Program-made: the position numbers and the translations under genes
NCBI GenBank assembly: GCA_020633515.1
Contig: JACKDM010000001.1
Span: 1-64,000, forward strand
Length of the DNA stretch: 64,000 nt
Source of the DNA: Myxococcales bacterium
Lineage (GTDB): Bacteria; Myxococcota; Bradymonadia; UBA7976; UBA1532
Reading direction: 5' to 3'
Notes under the pieces: model-generated
Seen by the model: only the letters and a program-made list of their open reading frames with translations
The model's database searches: none
What the model was told of the DNA's origin: nothing
In this document: in pieces, positions 13,150 through 24,441 of the stretch
Layout: every line of letters begins with the position of its first letter
Position numbering within the stretch: position 1 is the stretch's first letter

Positions 13150-14408
13150 GCCATCGCCCCCGGCGGGCGCGCCCTCGGTTCATGGCTTCCTTCGCCCGCG
13201 CGCTCACGCCGGTGCTCGCCGCCGCTGCCATCGCCGGCTGCGGCGGTGCCATCGGCGTCGCCGGCGATCAGACGCCGCTCACCGAGCGGGACAAGAACGC
13301 GCAGCCCGTGCCCTTCGAAGCCACCTGGCGGGTCAACCTGCAGCCCGGTGGCATCGCGCGCGAGGACGGCGAGCAGCTCGCGACGGCGGCCTATGACCCG
13401 GCGAGCGACCGCGTCTTCGTCGGGGTAGGGGACCGCGCCTTCCTGCATGCCTTCCGCGCCTCCGACGGTCACCTGCTGTGGAAGGCACCGCTCCCCGGTG
13501 GCACCAGCGGTCATGCCATCATGGACGAGGGCCGCGTCGTGCTCGGCAGCGACAGCGGCGAGATCCGCGCCTACAAGGCGACCAACGGCGAGCTGGTGTG
13601 GCGCTACGCGGTGCAGGGCGCCGTCTCGGAGCAGCCGGTCGTCGCCGGGCCCAACCTGTACGCCGTCGATGGCAGCAATGCCATCTACGCGCTCGACCGC
13701 GCGAGCGGCACCTGGCGATGGCAGTATCGCCGCGAGCCGCCCGGCCGCTTCGCGCTCTTCGGCGAGGGCGCGCCCACCGTCGCCGAGGGCCGGGTGCACG
13801 TCGGCTTCTCCGATGGCATGCTCGTCACCCTCGCCGCCGAGGACGGCGCCGTGCTCTGGACCCGCGATCTCGCGCCCGAGCAGGACCAGTTCGAGGACGT
13901 CGACGCCCGCGTCGTGGTGATCGGCGACCGCCTCTTCGCCGCCTCGGTCGCCGGCGGGCTCTATGCGCTCTCACCCGAGACCGGCGACGTGCTGTGGACC
14001 CGCCCGCAGAAGGGGATCGTGTTGCTGACCGAGGTCGACGGCGAGCTCGTCGCCGGCCTCGACGACGGCCGCCTGCTCCGCATCGAGCCGACCGCGGGGA
14101 TCGGGCGCTGGCAGCTCCACTTCGCCGCCCACGAGGGCGCGCCGACCGCGATCGTCTCGCTCGGGACCGCGCTCGTCGTCACCACCGCCGAGGGCGCGCT
14201 GCACGTCATCGACAAGCGGATCGGCCGCCCGATCTGGCGCTTCGATCCCGGCAGCGGCTTCCTCGCCGCGCCCACCGCCGCCGCCAACGGCTCGCTGTTC
14301 GCGCTCGCCAACAGCGGCTGGTTCTATGCCTTCCGTCCCGCCGCGATGCGCCCGCCGCTGCCGCCGCTCAACCCGTTGTCGACGGCGTGGAGCCGAGGCG
14401 CGCCTTGA
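13146..14408 (+). CDS. bamB: BamB-like PQQ beta-propeller lipoprotein
   Basis: Probable outer-membrane assembly lipoprotein. A signal sequence ends in the lipobox AAIAGC. About seven to eight PQQ-type blades follow, each with a phrase like DGHLLWKAPLP, NGELVWRYAV, SGTWRWQYRR, DGAVLWTRDL and TGDVLWTRPQ. The gene overlaps the yfgM-like stop through TTGA, and the TTG start at 13146 is preceded by GGAGAGG. An ATG at 13182 (MASFARALTPVLAAAAIAGC) is an alternative that keeps the whole signal peptide. The yfgM-bamB order is conserved in other proteobacteria, which supports the name. The 3' end overlaps the convergent isomerase by 41 nt. Confidence 0.85.
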   Translation: MSHRPRRARPRFMASFARALTPVLAAAAIAGCGGAIGVAGDQTPLTERDKNAQPVPFEATWRVNLQPGGIAREDGEQLATAAYDPASDRVFVGVGDRAFLHAFRASDGHLLWKAPLPGGTSGHAIMDEGRVVLGSDSGEIRAYKATNGELVWRYAVQGAVSEQPVVAGPNLYAVDGSNAIYALDRASGTWRWQYRREPPGRFALFGEGAPTVAEGRVHVGFSDGMLVTLAAEDGAVLWTRDLAPEQDQFEDVDARVVVIGDRLFAASVAGGLYALSPETGDVLWTRPQKGIVLLTEVDGELVAGLDDGRLLRIEPTAGIGRWQLHFAAHEGAPTAIVSLGTALVVTTAEGALHVIDKRIGRPIWRFDPGSGFLAAPTAAANGSLFALANSGWFYAFRPAAMRPPLPPLNPLSTAWSRGAP

Positions 14409-15678
14409 AGCCCTCGATCAGCTCTACCGGGTTTGGATCGAGCCCGGCGCGGAGCGCGAGGCGACAGCTCACGAGATCGAAGAGGTAGAGCGCGGCGAAC
14501 GCCTGCTCGATCGGCTCGGCGTCGGGCAGGTCGACGGGGTGAACCGGCACGCCGCGCTCGGCGAGCACCGCCGCGGTCGTCTCCATGCGCTGCCGCATGC
14601 GCTCGGGGAGCCGCGGATCGCGCAGCAGCACGACCGCGAGCGCGCTCGGGCGGGTGAAGCCGACCATCGCGTTGTGGTTGAACTCGGGCAGCTCGCCCAC
14701 GAACGCGGCCATCTTCGCGTTTTCGTTCAGCTTTATCCGCATGATCCGCGCGGTCGCCTCGGTGTGCGGCGCCGCGGCGAGGATCAGCGGGATCCGGCCG
14801 TCGAGCGCGGCCGCGAGCGTACGCGCCGCGGGCTCGACGGCGAGCGCGCGCAGCCGCGCCGCGATCGCCGCGAAGGTCGCGTCGAGGCTGTCGGCGAGGC
14901 CGAGATCGGTGGCGAGGCGGCCGAGCGCGCCGACGAACATCGCCGTCGCCGCGCGCGGCTGGAAGTCGGCGAAGGGCTTCTCGAGCCGGATCAGCGGGAC
15001 GCCGTCGGCGGCCGCGCGCTCGGCGAGGCGGCCGCCGCCAGCGAGCACGACCCGCCGCGCGCCGCGGGCGCCGGCGTCGTCGTAGGCGGCGAGGGTCTCT
15101 TCGGTGCCGCCGCTGAAGCTGCTCGCGACGACGAGCGCGTCGGCGGGGATCGAGGTGGCGCGCACCCGATAGTCGCGCGAGACCTCGATCGCGACGCCGC
15201 GCGGCCGCAGGTGCAGCGCGAGCAGATCGGCGGGAAAGGCGCTGCCGCCCATGCCGCAGACGATCAGCCGCCGGATCGGGGGACGCGTCGTCGCGCCCTC
15301 CACGGCGCCCGGGTCGTCGCCGCTCGGTGGGTGCGCGTCGTCGGCATCCGACCGCAAAGGGCGACGTTCGGCGTCCGCATGCCGCGGCGTCTCGGCGCCG
15401 CCGGTCGCAGCGGGACGACGGGGATGGTCGGCGGGCGCAGGTTCGACGGCGAGCCGGCGCGTGGGGGCGCGATCGGCCGCGGCGATCTGCGCCGCGACAC
15501 CGGCGGCCGCGTCCCAGCCGAGCGCGAAGTGGTCGGGCGTGCCGCGGATCGCGGCGAGCATCGGGTTGTCGGCGAGCGCGGCGTCGATCGCGGTCTCGTC
15601 GACCGACGAGGCGGTCTTTGCGGCCGGATCCGGCCCTTCACCGGCCGCACCGGATCCGAAAGTTGACATAATATTCAT
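14368..15678 (-). CDS. SIS-domain phosphoglucose/phosphomannose isomerase
   Basis: Bifunctional-type PGI/PMI, interconverting glucose-6-P or mannose-6-P and fructose-6-P in the cytoplasm. About 436 residues. SIS signatures include LIVCGMGGSAFPADLL, VVASSFSGGTEETLAA and, at the C-terminal catalytic part, LNENAKMAAFVGELPEFNHNAMVGF. Unusual: roughly 65 Pro/Arg/Ala-rich residues are inserted between the N-terminal helix and the first SIS strand, where relatives have a short loop. ATG occurs at 15678 and again at 15669 (MNIMSTFG). The second has CACAAT 7 nt upstream, which fits a leaderless start. It lies 113 nt after a PATAN gene and is convergent with bamB. Confidence 0.88.
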   Translation of the reverse strand: MNIMSTFGSGAAGEGPDPAAKTASSVDETAIDAALADNPMLAAIRGTPDHFALGWDAAAGVAAQIAAADRAPTRRLAVEPAPADHPRRPAATGGAETPRHADAERRPLRSDADDAHPPSGDDPGAVEGATTRPPIRRLIVCGMGGSAFPADLLALHLRPRGVAIEVSRDYRVRATSIPADALVVASSFSGGTEETLAAYDDAGARGARRVVLAGGGRLAERAAADGVPLIRLEKPFADFQPRAATAMFVGALGRLATDLGLADSLDATFAAIAARLRALAVEPAARTLAAALDGRIPLILAAAPHTEATARIMRIKLNENAKMAAFVGELPEFNHNAMVGFTRPSALAVVLLRDPRLPERMRQRMETTAAVLAERGVPVHPVDLPDAEPIEQAFAALYLFDLVSCRLALRAGLDPNPVELIEGFKARLGSTPSTTG

Positions 15679-15791
15679 TGTGCGACGTTGCCGTTTCGCG
15701 CTGGGGACGGCGTCTGTGCCCGTCGACGCCGCAGATGACGACGCCGCTGATGACGCCGTCGATCGAACCGCTCGGCGGCGCCCGCCACCGA

Positions 15792-17087
15792 TCAGCCGAT
15801 GTCGATGAAGAGCTGGTTGATGATCTTCTGGAGCTCTTGCTGCTCGTCGCGTTCGAGCCATTCGCGCGCGGCGAACATCTCGAAGAACAAGAGCTCGTTG
15901 AGCGCCTGCGAGACGAAGCTCACCCGGTTGTCGCTCGAGTGGTTGGCGAGGTTGTGCAGCAGCCGCGCGCGATCGAGCCGGCCCTGCGCGTCGAAGCCGA
16001 CCTCGTGGAAGAGCTCGGCGAAGCCGTAGAACTGCAGGAAGGTCTCGAGCCCCTGCTCGAGCGCGTCCTGGCGGCCGTGGCGGGTGACGGCCTGAAAGAT
16101 CCGCTGGAACACCGAGTTGAAGGTGTCGATGAGCCGCACGATCTCGCGCGTCTCCGGGTCGACCTCGGGCGCTTGGACGGTCGCCTCTTCGCTGATCTCG
16201 ACGACCTGAATGAAGCCGGCCTGGAGCAGATGGAAGAGCTGCTTCATCGTCTCGAACTCACCGAACCGGCAGCGCGCCATCACCTCGCGCACCGTCGAGG
16301 GCTGCTCGAGCGCCTCGAGGATGGTGCGCTCCTTCTGGCCGAGCGCGCTGCGGGTCGAGGGCTCGTTGCGGCCGAGCGCGATGCGGGTCGAGCGGTCGGG
16401 CAGCGCCTGGCGGAAGTACTCCATCTCGTCCATGCGGCGCAGGCCCTCCATCAAGAGGTTCTGCGCGTTGAGCGAGAGCGGGCTCGGGAGCGCGTCGACG
16501 TCGAAGCGGGTCAGGTAGAAGTCGCCCTGGTTGATGAGCAGGATCGAGTAGAAGGTCTCTTCGACCTGCCGCCGGACGTAGGTGTAGAGCTGCTGCTGGG
16601 TCAGCACCCCGCGGTCGAGCAGGAAGTTGCCGAGCGGGCGGCGGATGCGGCGGCACTCTTCGTGGGCGCTGTCGAGCGCCTCGCGGCTGAGCGCGCCGAA
16701 GCGGTAGAGGATCTCGCCGAGGCGGTCTTCGGCGCGGTTCGAGGCGGCGCCGCGGACCTCGCCGTTCTTGAAGTAGATGCCCTTGCGGGTCTCGTCGCTG
16801 ACGAAGACGAGGTTGCCGGTGAGCTGCGACGAGGTGACGAAGTTGATCACCTCGATGGTCGAGCCCATCGCGGCGATGTCGCCCTGGAGGATGATGGGGT
16901 CGCGGAACTCGTCGTAGGCGGGGACGCTGGTGGTGCGCTGGAAGTGCAGCAGCGAGGCGTCGGACGGCAAGTGGGTGTAGTAGCCGGCGAGCTCGCCGAG
17001 CGTGCGCCGCAGACCGCCGCCGAGCACGTAGATGCGGCCGGCTTCGTCGATCTGGATGTACCCCTTCTTGTCGTCGCGACGCGCCAT
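15792..17087 (-). CDS. PATAN (DUF4388) domain protein
   Basis: 431 residues. The N-terminal ~110 residues are a short lead. The PATAN/DUF4388 core follows: LQGDIAAMGSTIEVINFVTSSQLTGNLVFVSDETRKGIYFKNGEVRGAASN is typical, then LGEILYRFGAL and RPLGNFLLDRGVLTQQQLYTYVRRQVEETFYSIL. A winged-helix-like segment (TILEALEQPSTVREVMARCRFGEFETMKQLFHLLQAGFI) lies near residues 230-275, and the last ~120 residues are helical. PATAN proteins are signalling adaptors common in Myxococcota and cyanobacteria (PatA). The partner is unknown. It starts 0 nt after the J-domain/TPR gene and is surely co-transcribed. Confidence 0.85.
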   Translation of the reverse strand: MARRDDKKGYIQIDEAGRIYVLGGGLRRTLGELAGYYTHLPSDASLLHFQRTTSVPAYDEFRDPIILQGDIAAMGSTIEVINFVTSSQLTGNLVFVSDETRKGIYFKNGEVRGAASNRAEDRLGEILYRFGALSREALDSAHEECRRIRRPLGNFLLDRGVLTQQQLYTYVRRQVEETFYSILLINQGDFYLTRFDVDALPSPLSLNAQNLLMEGLRRMDEMEYFRQALPDRSTRIALGRNEPSTRSALGQKERTILEALEQPSTVREVMARCRFGEFETMKQLFHLLQAGFIQVVEISEEATVQAPEVDPETREIVRLIDTFNSVFQRIFQAVTRHGRQDALEQGLETFLQFYGFAELFHEVGFDAQGRLDRARLLHNLANHSSDNRVSFVSQALNELLFFEMFAAREWLERDEQQELQKIINQLFIDIG

Positions 17088-18254
17088 CTACTTCTTTCGT
17101 CGGCCGAAGATCCCGGCCAGTCCGCTGCTGCTGCCTTTGGTCTGCTCGACCTTGCGCTGGGCGTGGCGCAGCTCGCTGCCCGCCTCGGCGTAGTGCGGGT
17201 TGATCCGCAGCGCCTGCTCGAACGCCTTGATCGCCTTCTCCTGCTCGCCGACGCCTCGGTAGAGCCGCCCGAGGTACAAGAACGGCTCCTCGCGGTTGTC
17301 GAGGTCGCGGCAGATCTCCTCCACCGCTTCGAGCGCGCGCCGCAGAACGACCTGCGAGCCGCCCTGGCTCTGGGCGACGAGGTGCTCGGCGAACGCGAGC
17401 GCGGCCTTGGCGACCGGGTCTTCGGGCATCACCGCGAGGGCCTGCTTGAGCCGCTCGATCGCGGGCTCGGCCTCGCCGCGGCTGATGAGGATCGTCGCGT
17501 CCTTGACCAGCTTCTCGGCCTTGAAGACCTGATCGACTTGCGGCGCGCCACCCCCCGCGGCGCCGGGCCGACCGCTTCCCCCCACCCGCATCTCGAGGCC
17601 GAGGTCGTACTCCGTCCGCCGAGCGGGATCGGAGAGGGTCTCGTGCGCGCGGTTGATGGAGATGAACACCTTCTGCACGGCGCTCTGCGCGTCCTTGTCG
17701 AGACCGTACCGCGCGAAGCGGTCGGCGTGGAAGTCCCGCGCGAGTTTTCTGAACGCGTTGCGGATCGCGTTCTCGTCGGCGTTCTTGGGGACGCCGAGCA
17801 GCTCGTAGTGGTTCTTGGTGTCGGCGGTCGCCGCCATCTCGCGGGCCTCGGCGAGCTTGGCGCGGATCTTCTCGGGGAGCGCGGCGGCGCTCGGCGCCGC
17901 GGCCGGGGCGGCCGCCGCCGCGGACGCGGCCGCGCGGCGCGCATCCGCACCAGGCGCGCGGGGCATCGGTACCGCGGCACGCTCGTGGCGCTCCCCTGAC
18001 GTCGAGCCGCGCCGGACCGCGCTGCGCGGCGCATCGGCGGGTCGCTGCGGGTCGGGTGCGGCGCGACCGCGGCCGGCGCCGGCGGCACCGAGCGCACCGG
18101 CCGCCGCATCGGGCCTGGGGGCGGCTCGGGGCGCGCTGGCGGGGCGCTGCGGCGGCGCGCTCGGCGTCACGCTCGCCTGAGCGGGCGCTCGCGGTCGCGG
18201 GCGCGGCCGCAGCGCTGCGCGCCGGGGCGAGGTCGCGCTCGCGGGCGGAGCCAT
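17088..18254 (-). CDS. J-domain/TPR protein (probably the 3' part of a PATAN-J-TPR protein)
   Basis: 388 residues as drawn. Residues 1-140 are an Ala/Pro/Arg linker. The J domain follows at about 145-220 (KNHYELLGVPKNADENAIRNAFRKLARDFHADRF): the HPD triad is HAD here, so Hsp70 stimulation is doubtful. TPR repeats lie at about 250-370 (EPFLYLGRLYRGVGEQEKAIKAFEQALRINPHYAEAGSELR). The ATG at 18254 is within low-complexity sequence. The upstream PATAN gene runs into the same linker in another frame, sharing the peptide APATATGAQR in both frames. One PATAN-J-TPR protein of about 656 residues is therefore likely if the frame is repaired. Confidence 0.75.
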   Translation of the reverse strand: MAPPASATSPRRAALRPRPRPRAPAQASVTPSAPPQRPASAPRAAPRPDAAAGALGAAGAGRGRAAPDPQRPADAPRSAVRRGSTSGERHERAAVPMPRAPGADARRAAASAAAAAPAAAPSAAALPEKIRAKLAEAREMAATADTKNHYELLGVPKNADENAIRNAFRKLARDFHADRFARYGLDKDAQSAVQKVFISINRAHETLSDPARRTEYDLGLEMRVGGSGRPGAAGGGAPQVDQVFKAEKLVKDATILISRGEAEPAIERLKQALAVMPEDPVAKAALAFAEHLVAQSQGGSQVVLRRALEAVEEICRDLDNREEPFLYLGRLYRGVGEQEKAIKAFEQALRINPHYAEAGSELRHAQRKVEQTKGSSSGLAGIFGRRKK

Positions 18255-19057
18255 GCGCTGCGCGCCGGTCGCGGTCGCGGGCGCGGTCGCCGCAGCGGAG
18301 CTGCGCGCTGCGCGCCCGTCGCCGTCGCCGGGGCGGCGCGCCCCTGCCCGTCGATCCGCTCCAGCGTCCCGAGCCCCGACAGCACCAGCGTCGCCGCCTC
18401 ACGCAGGTTGCGCCCGCGGTCGCCCGGCAGCGCGCCGATCCCCGACGCCGCGACCGGCCGCACCAGCAGCGCGCGCAGGTTCTGCCCGGGGAACGCCGCG
18501 TCGTAGGCGGCCGCGTAGGTCGTCGCCCATTCGGTCAGGCGGAGCTGCTGACCCGGATAACCCGCGAGGAAGCGCTCGCAGACCGGCGGCGGCACCATGC
18601 GCGCGCCGGCTTCGACGAGCAGCTCGACGGTGTCGACGAGCGGCGGCGTGCCCGGCCGCACCTGCGCCGGCTCGAACGCGAAGGTCCCATCCGGCCACCC
18701 GAACGCCTCGAGGAGCCGCTTCCGGGCCATTCGCCGCTCGATTGTATCCAACCGCTCAGGGGAGACGAGCCCGCGCTCGCGGACCAGCGCCTCGAAGGTG
18801 CGCCGGTCGGTGCGGCGGGCCTCGTCGATCTCGACCCGCTCGGTCGACGAGATCAGCCCCTCGTCGACGAGCGCCTGCGCGATCGCCTCTTCGGGGCGGT
18901 TCGAGGCGACCTGCACCGCCTGGCCCGCGGCGAAGCGGGCCTTCTTCATCACCTGCCCTCGCTGCACCGTCAGCACCCCGCTCATGCGCCGGTCGAGCAT
19001 GCTGCGGAACACCTTGAAGAGCATGAGGGGCTCGATCTTGCCGCTCGTCGCCGACAT
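18167..19057 (-). CDS. PATAN (DUF4388) domain protein (probably the 5' part of a PATAN-J-TPR protein)
   Basis: 296 residues as drawn. The PATAN core is at the N-terminus (KIEPLMLFKVFRSMLDRRMSGVLTVQRGQVMKKARFAAGQAVQVASNRPEEAIAQALVDEGLI), followed by a second helical part (RKRLLEAFGWPDGTFAFEP, VDTVELLVEAGARMVPP). After about residue 235 it becomes Arg/Pro-rich and ends 88 nt inside the next gene. An imperfect GC-rich tandem repeat at 18186-18318 lies at the frame change, and the last sensible residues here are near GRAAPATATGAQR. Likely a signalling adaptor, in one operon with the two genes downstream. Confidence 0.75.
   Translation of the reverse strand: MSATSGKIEPLMLFKVFRSMLDRRMSGVLTVQRGQVMKKARFAAGQAVQVASNRPEEAIAQALVDEGLISSTERVEIDEARRTDRRTFEALVRERGLVSPERLDTIERRMARKRLLEAFGWPDGTFAFEPAQVRPGTPPLVDTVELLVEAGARMVPPPVCERFLAGYPGQQLRLTEWATTYAAAYDAAFPGQNLRALLVRPVAASGIGALPGDRGRNLREAATLVLSGLGTLERIDGQGRAAPATATGAQRAAPLRRPRPRPRPARSAWLRPRARPRPGAQRCGRARDRERPLRRA
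18186..18318. repeat. Imperfect GC-rich tandem repeat at a frame change
   Basis: Two copies of a segment resembling GCTCGCGGTCGCGGGCGCGG followed by GCTGCGCGCC start near 18186 and 18264. They differ by short insertions and deletions. The repeat lies across the junction of the PATAN and J-domain reading frames. Confidence 0.6.
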
Positions 19058-19144
19058 CCGCGGGCCTTTGCGTGGTCCTCGTGGGCTTTCGTCCGGCCAT
19101 TCTAGCCGGATTCGGTTCGCTGTCCACCCGCGCGCCGAGCGGGA

Positions 19145-19480
19145 TCAAGGCACCTCGGGCAACAGCGTCGCCTCGATGCGGACGGTGGCCGCGCCGACGT
19201 CGTAGGTCCCGTAGAAGCTGTAGTGGCCGTTCTTGCGCAGCGCGATGCGGCGCTGGCCCTCGGGCATGCGCACGACGCCGTCGCGGTAGCCGTCCATCCG
19301 GCCGCGATAGACGCCGTCGACGTAGAGATCGGCGGTCGGCGGCTGCACCTTGATCTCGACGTAGCCGGCGCCCGGCGGCGGCTCGGGCAGGTCGTCGACC
19401 CGCCGCACGACGCCGTCGCCGCCGCAGCCGGCGAGCCCGAGCGCGAGCCCGGCCGCGAGCGCCCACCGTGTCATTCGCAT
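19145..19480 (-). CDS. PEGA-like small lipoprotein
   Basis: 111 residues starting [19 protein letters not shown], a lipoprotein signal with lipobox GLAGC. The rest has a PEGA-like fold: VEIKVQPPTADLYVDGVYRGRMDG, then a short strand pair ending RRIALRKNGHYSFYGTYDV. PEGA domains are surface or periplasmic modules in Myxococcota, usually binding cell-wall components or other proteins. The start overlaps the previous stop (ATGA), so translation is coupled to the frame-broken gene upstream and, beyond it, guaBA. An internal ATG two codons later (MTRWALAAG) is possible. Confidence 0.75.
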   Translation of the reverse strand: MRMTRWALAAGLALGLAGCGGDGVVRRVDDLPEPPPGAGYVEIKVQPPTADLYVDGVYRGRMDGYRDGVVRMPEGQRRIALRKNGHYSFYGTYDVGAATVRIEATLLPEVP

Positions 19481-20347
19481 CACTTCTTGCCTCCGCCCTT
19501 GCGCCCGGTCTTCGTGCTCTTGCCCTTGGGGTCCTTCTTCACGGGGTCGGCCGCCGCGACCGGGAGGAGCACCACGAGCCCGCCGCCGATCCCGGGCCCC
19601 GTGAAGAGATCGGCCGCGTCGTCGCCGAGCGCGATGATCCCCTCCCCCGCCGCCTCGCCCGCCACCGCGCGCGGCCGCTCGCCGACGAAGCCCGCCGGCG
19701 CGTCGTCGATCGCGCGCGCCCAGACCAGCCCCGCCGGCGCGAGCCGGTCGCCGCGCGCGCCCGCCGTCGCCTTCGCGCCCGCCGGCGCCGCGCAGCTCGA
19801 CCCGCGCCGTCGGCTGCGCCTCACCGCTCAGCGTGATCACGATCCCCGGTCGCCGCGTCCCCGGCACGGTCGCCCTCGCCCGCCGGCCACGCCGCCGCGA
19901 CCCAATCGAGCGCCACCTCGGCCGGCTGGTGCACGGTGCCATCGCTGAAGTCGATCACCTCGCCCGCCCGCATCGCCCGCGTCGCCGCCTCGCGCGCCGC
20001 GTCGAGCGCGGCGACCTGCCCCGCCGCCTGCCCGCCGCCCACCGGCACCGCCCGCAGCAGCCGCGCCATGCGCGCCGCCGCGTCCTCGCGGGCCCTCTCG
20101 TGCAGGTCCTCGCCGGTGATCGCGCCGGTCGGCGACAGGATCCGTGGCGTGCCGACGCCGACGACCCGCGCCACCCGCGCCGTCCAGTCGATCACCCCGT
20201 CGGCGTGCGCGCTCGTGACCGGCTCGGCGCCGATCGCGGGCGCCGCCGAGCCGAGAACAAAGGCCGTGAAGAGCCCCGTGAAGAGCCGGCAGACTCCCCT
20301 GCCCTCACTCCCACTCGATCGTCGCCGGCGGCTTGCTGCTGATGTCA
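19480..20347 (-). CDS. Secreted LPP20/FlgT-like protein, frame-disrupted
   Basis: Sensible protein sequence runs through three frames. Part one (start near 20347, overlapping the guaA end by 43 nt) has a signal peptide, [22 protein letters not shown], then [20 protein letters not shown] and [17 protein letters not shown], typical of LPP20-like proteins. The frame then changes near 19830-19860 to [20 protein letters not shown]. It changes again near 19790-19800 to [21 protein letters not shown] and [31 protein letters not shown], ending in a Lys/Gly tail. The repaired protein would have about 285 residues. LPP20-like proteins are envelope proteins; the role here is unknown. Two indels in 100 bases favour sequence error over decay. 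Confidence 0.5.
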
Positions 20348-21845
20348 TAGACGACCCGGTTGATGCCGGTGACCTCGTTGATGATCCGCGTCGAGATGCG
20401 GCCAAGGACCTCATAGGGGATCGGATACCAGTCGGCGGTCATGCCGTCCAGGCTCGACACCGCTCGGATGGCGCAGACGTTCTCGTAGGTTCGCCCATCG
20501 CCCATCACGCCGACCGATCGCACCGGCAGGAGGATCGCGCCCGCCTGCCAGATCGCGCGGTGCAGCCCGGCGGCGACGATCTCCTCCCGCATCACCCGAT
20601 CTGCCGCCCGCAGCACCGCGAGGCGCTCGTGGTTCACCTCGCCGAGCACCCGGATCGCGAGCCCCGGCCCGGGGAACGGATGCCGCCAGATCACCTCCTC
20701 GGGCAGCCCGAGCTCGACGCCCGCCTCGCGCACCTCGTCCTTGAACAGCTCGCGCAGCGGCTCGCAGATCGCGAGGTTCATGCGCTCGGGGAGCCCGCCG
20801 ACGTTGTGGTGGCTCTTGATGACCACCGCCGGCCCGCGCACGCTGACGCTCTCGATCACGTCGGGGTAGAGCGTGCCTTGCGCGAGGAAGCGCGCGCCCT
20901 CGATGCCGTTGGCGACCTCTTCGAAGACCTCCACGAAGACCCGCCCGATGATCTTGCGCTTCGTCTCCGGGTCGCTGACCCCGGCGAGCTCCCCGAGGAA
21001 GCGCGCGCTCGCGTCGACGTGCCGCAGGTCCCAGCCGAAGCGCGCGCCGAAGACCTCGACGACCTGCGCCGCCTCGCCCTCGCGCAGGAGCCCGTTGTCG
21101 ACGAAGACGCAGGTCAGCCGCTCCCCGATCGCCCGGTGCAGCAGCGCGGCCGCGACCGCCGAGTCGACGCCGCCCGAGAGCCCGCACACCACCCGCGCCT
21201 CGCCCACCTGCGCCCGGATCCGCTCGACCGCCTCCTCGACGAAGCGCGCCGGGGTCCAGTCGCCCTTCAACCCCGCGATTCGATAGAGGAAGTTCTGCAC
21301 CATCACCCCGCCGGCCGGGGTGTGCACGACCTCGGGGTGGAACTGCACGCCCCAGATCCGCCGCGCCCGGTCGGCGACCGCGCCGATCACGCCGTCGCCG
21401 CTCCTCGCGAGCACGGCGAACCCCGGCGCCGGCGCGTCGACGTGGTCGCCGTGCGACATCCACACCGGCACCGCGCCGCGGCCGATCCCGGCGAAGAGGT
21501 CGCCGTCGTCGACGATGTCGAGCATCGCCCGCCCGTACTCCCGCCGCTGCGAGCGACCGACGACGCCGCCGAGGGTGCGGGTCAAGACCTGCAAGCCGTA
21601 GCAGATCCCGAGCACCGGCACGCCGAGGCCGAGCAGCGCCGGATCGAGCGCCGGCGCGTCGTGGTCGTCGACGCTCGCGGGCCCGCCGCTGAGGATGATC
21701 GCCGCCGGCCTGCGCGCCGCGAGCGCCCGCGGATCGGCGTCGAACGGCACGATCTCGCAGTAGACCCGCTGCTCGCGCACCCGCCGCGCGATGAGCTGGG
21801 TGTACTGGCTGCCGTAATCGAGGATGAGGACGGTCTGGTGGTGCA

Positions 21846-21846
<1 letters not shown>
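20305..21846 (-). CDS. guaA: GMP synthase (glutamine-hydrolysing)
   Basis: Converts XMP to GMP using glutamine and ATP, the last step of guanine nucleotide synthesis. 513 residues, the standard length. The N-terminal class I amidotransferase has the catalytic Cys in GICYGLQ and the His/Glu in [11 protein letters not shown]. The ATP-pyrophosphatase P-loop is [14 protein letters not shown]. The C-terminal dimerisation part ends [12 protein letters not shown], as in the family. The start overlaps the guaB stop by ATGA, so guaB-guaA is an operon. The 3' end overlaps the probable start of the next gene. Confidence 0.97.
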
Positions 21847-24259
<2,413 letters not shown>

Positions 24260-24291
24260 CACTCCCCTCCCCCGCCGCGTCGCCTGCTGTC

Positions 24292-24321
24292 GTTTCACTC
24301 TCGTCGCGACGCCAGTGAAAC
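24292..24321. promoter_or_regulatory. 30-bp dyad, probable upstream activator site of the sulfur cluster
   Basis: Outer arms GTTTCACT (24292-24299) and AGTGAAAC (24314-24321) surround CGTCGCGACG (24302-24311), itself a perfect palindrome. All share one centre at 24306-24307, so 26 of 30 bases are symmetric. No T-run follows, which argues against a terminator. It lies about 100 bp before the predicted sigma54 transcription start, where activators of this class bind. Confidence 0.6.
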
Positions 24322-24382
24322 ATCGTGCGACATCACCGCTCCATCCCGCTCTGCACGCCGCGCCACGCCGTCGCCACGTCGC

Positions 24383-24398
24383 TGGCACACCCGCTGCA
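24383..24398 (+). promoter_or_regulatory. rpoN-dependent: Sigma54 (-24/-12) promoter of the sulfur cluster
   Basis: TGGCACACCCGCTGCA matches the consensus TGGCACG-N4-TTGCA at 14 of 16 places allowing the N positions, with the invariant GG and GC exactly 10 nt apart. Transcription would start near 24410, leaving a leader of about 32 nt before the start codon at 24442. Predicted only. Confidence 0.6.
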
Positions 24399-24441
24399 AT
24401 CCACCATCCCGCAATCGGACGCAACCCAGGATCCGTCAGCC

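Noticed and set aside
24383..24398. Sigma70 reading of the sulfur-cluster promoter
   Set aside because: No TTGACA-like box with a TATAAT-like box at 16-18 nt lies in the gap; the -24/-12 form fits much better.
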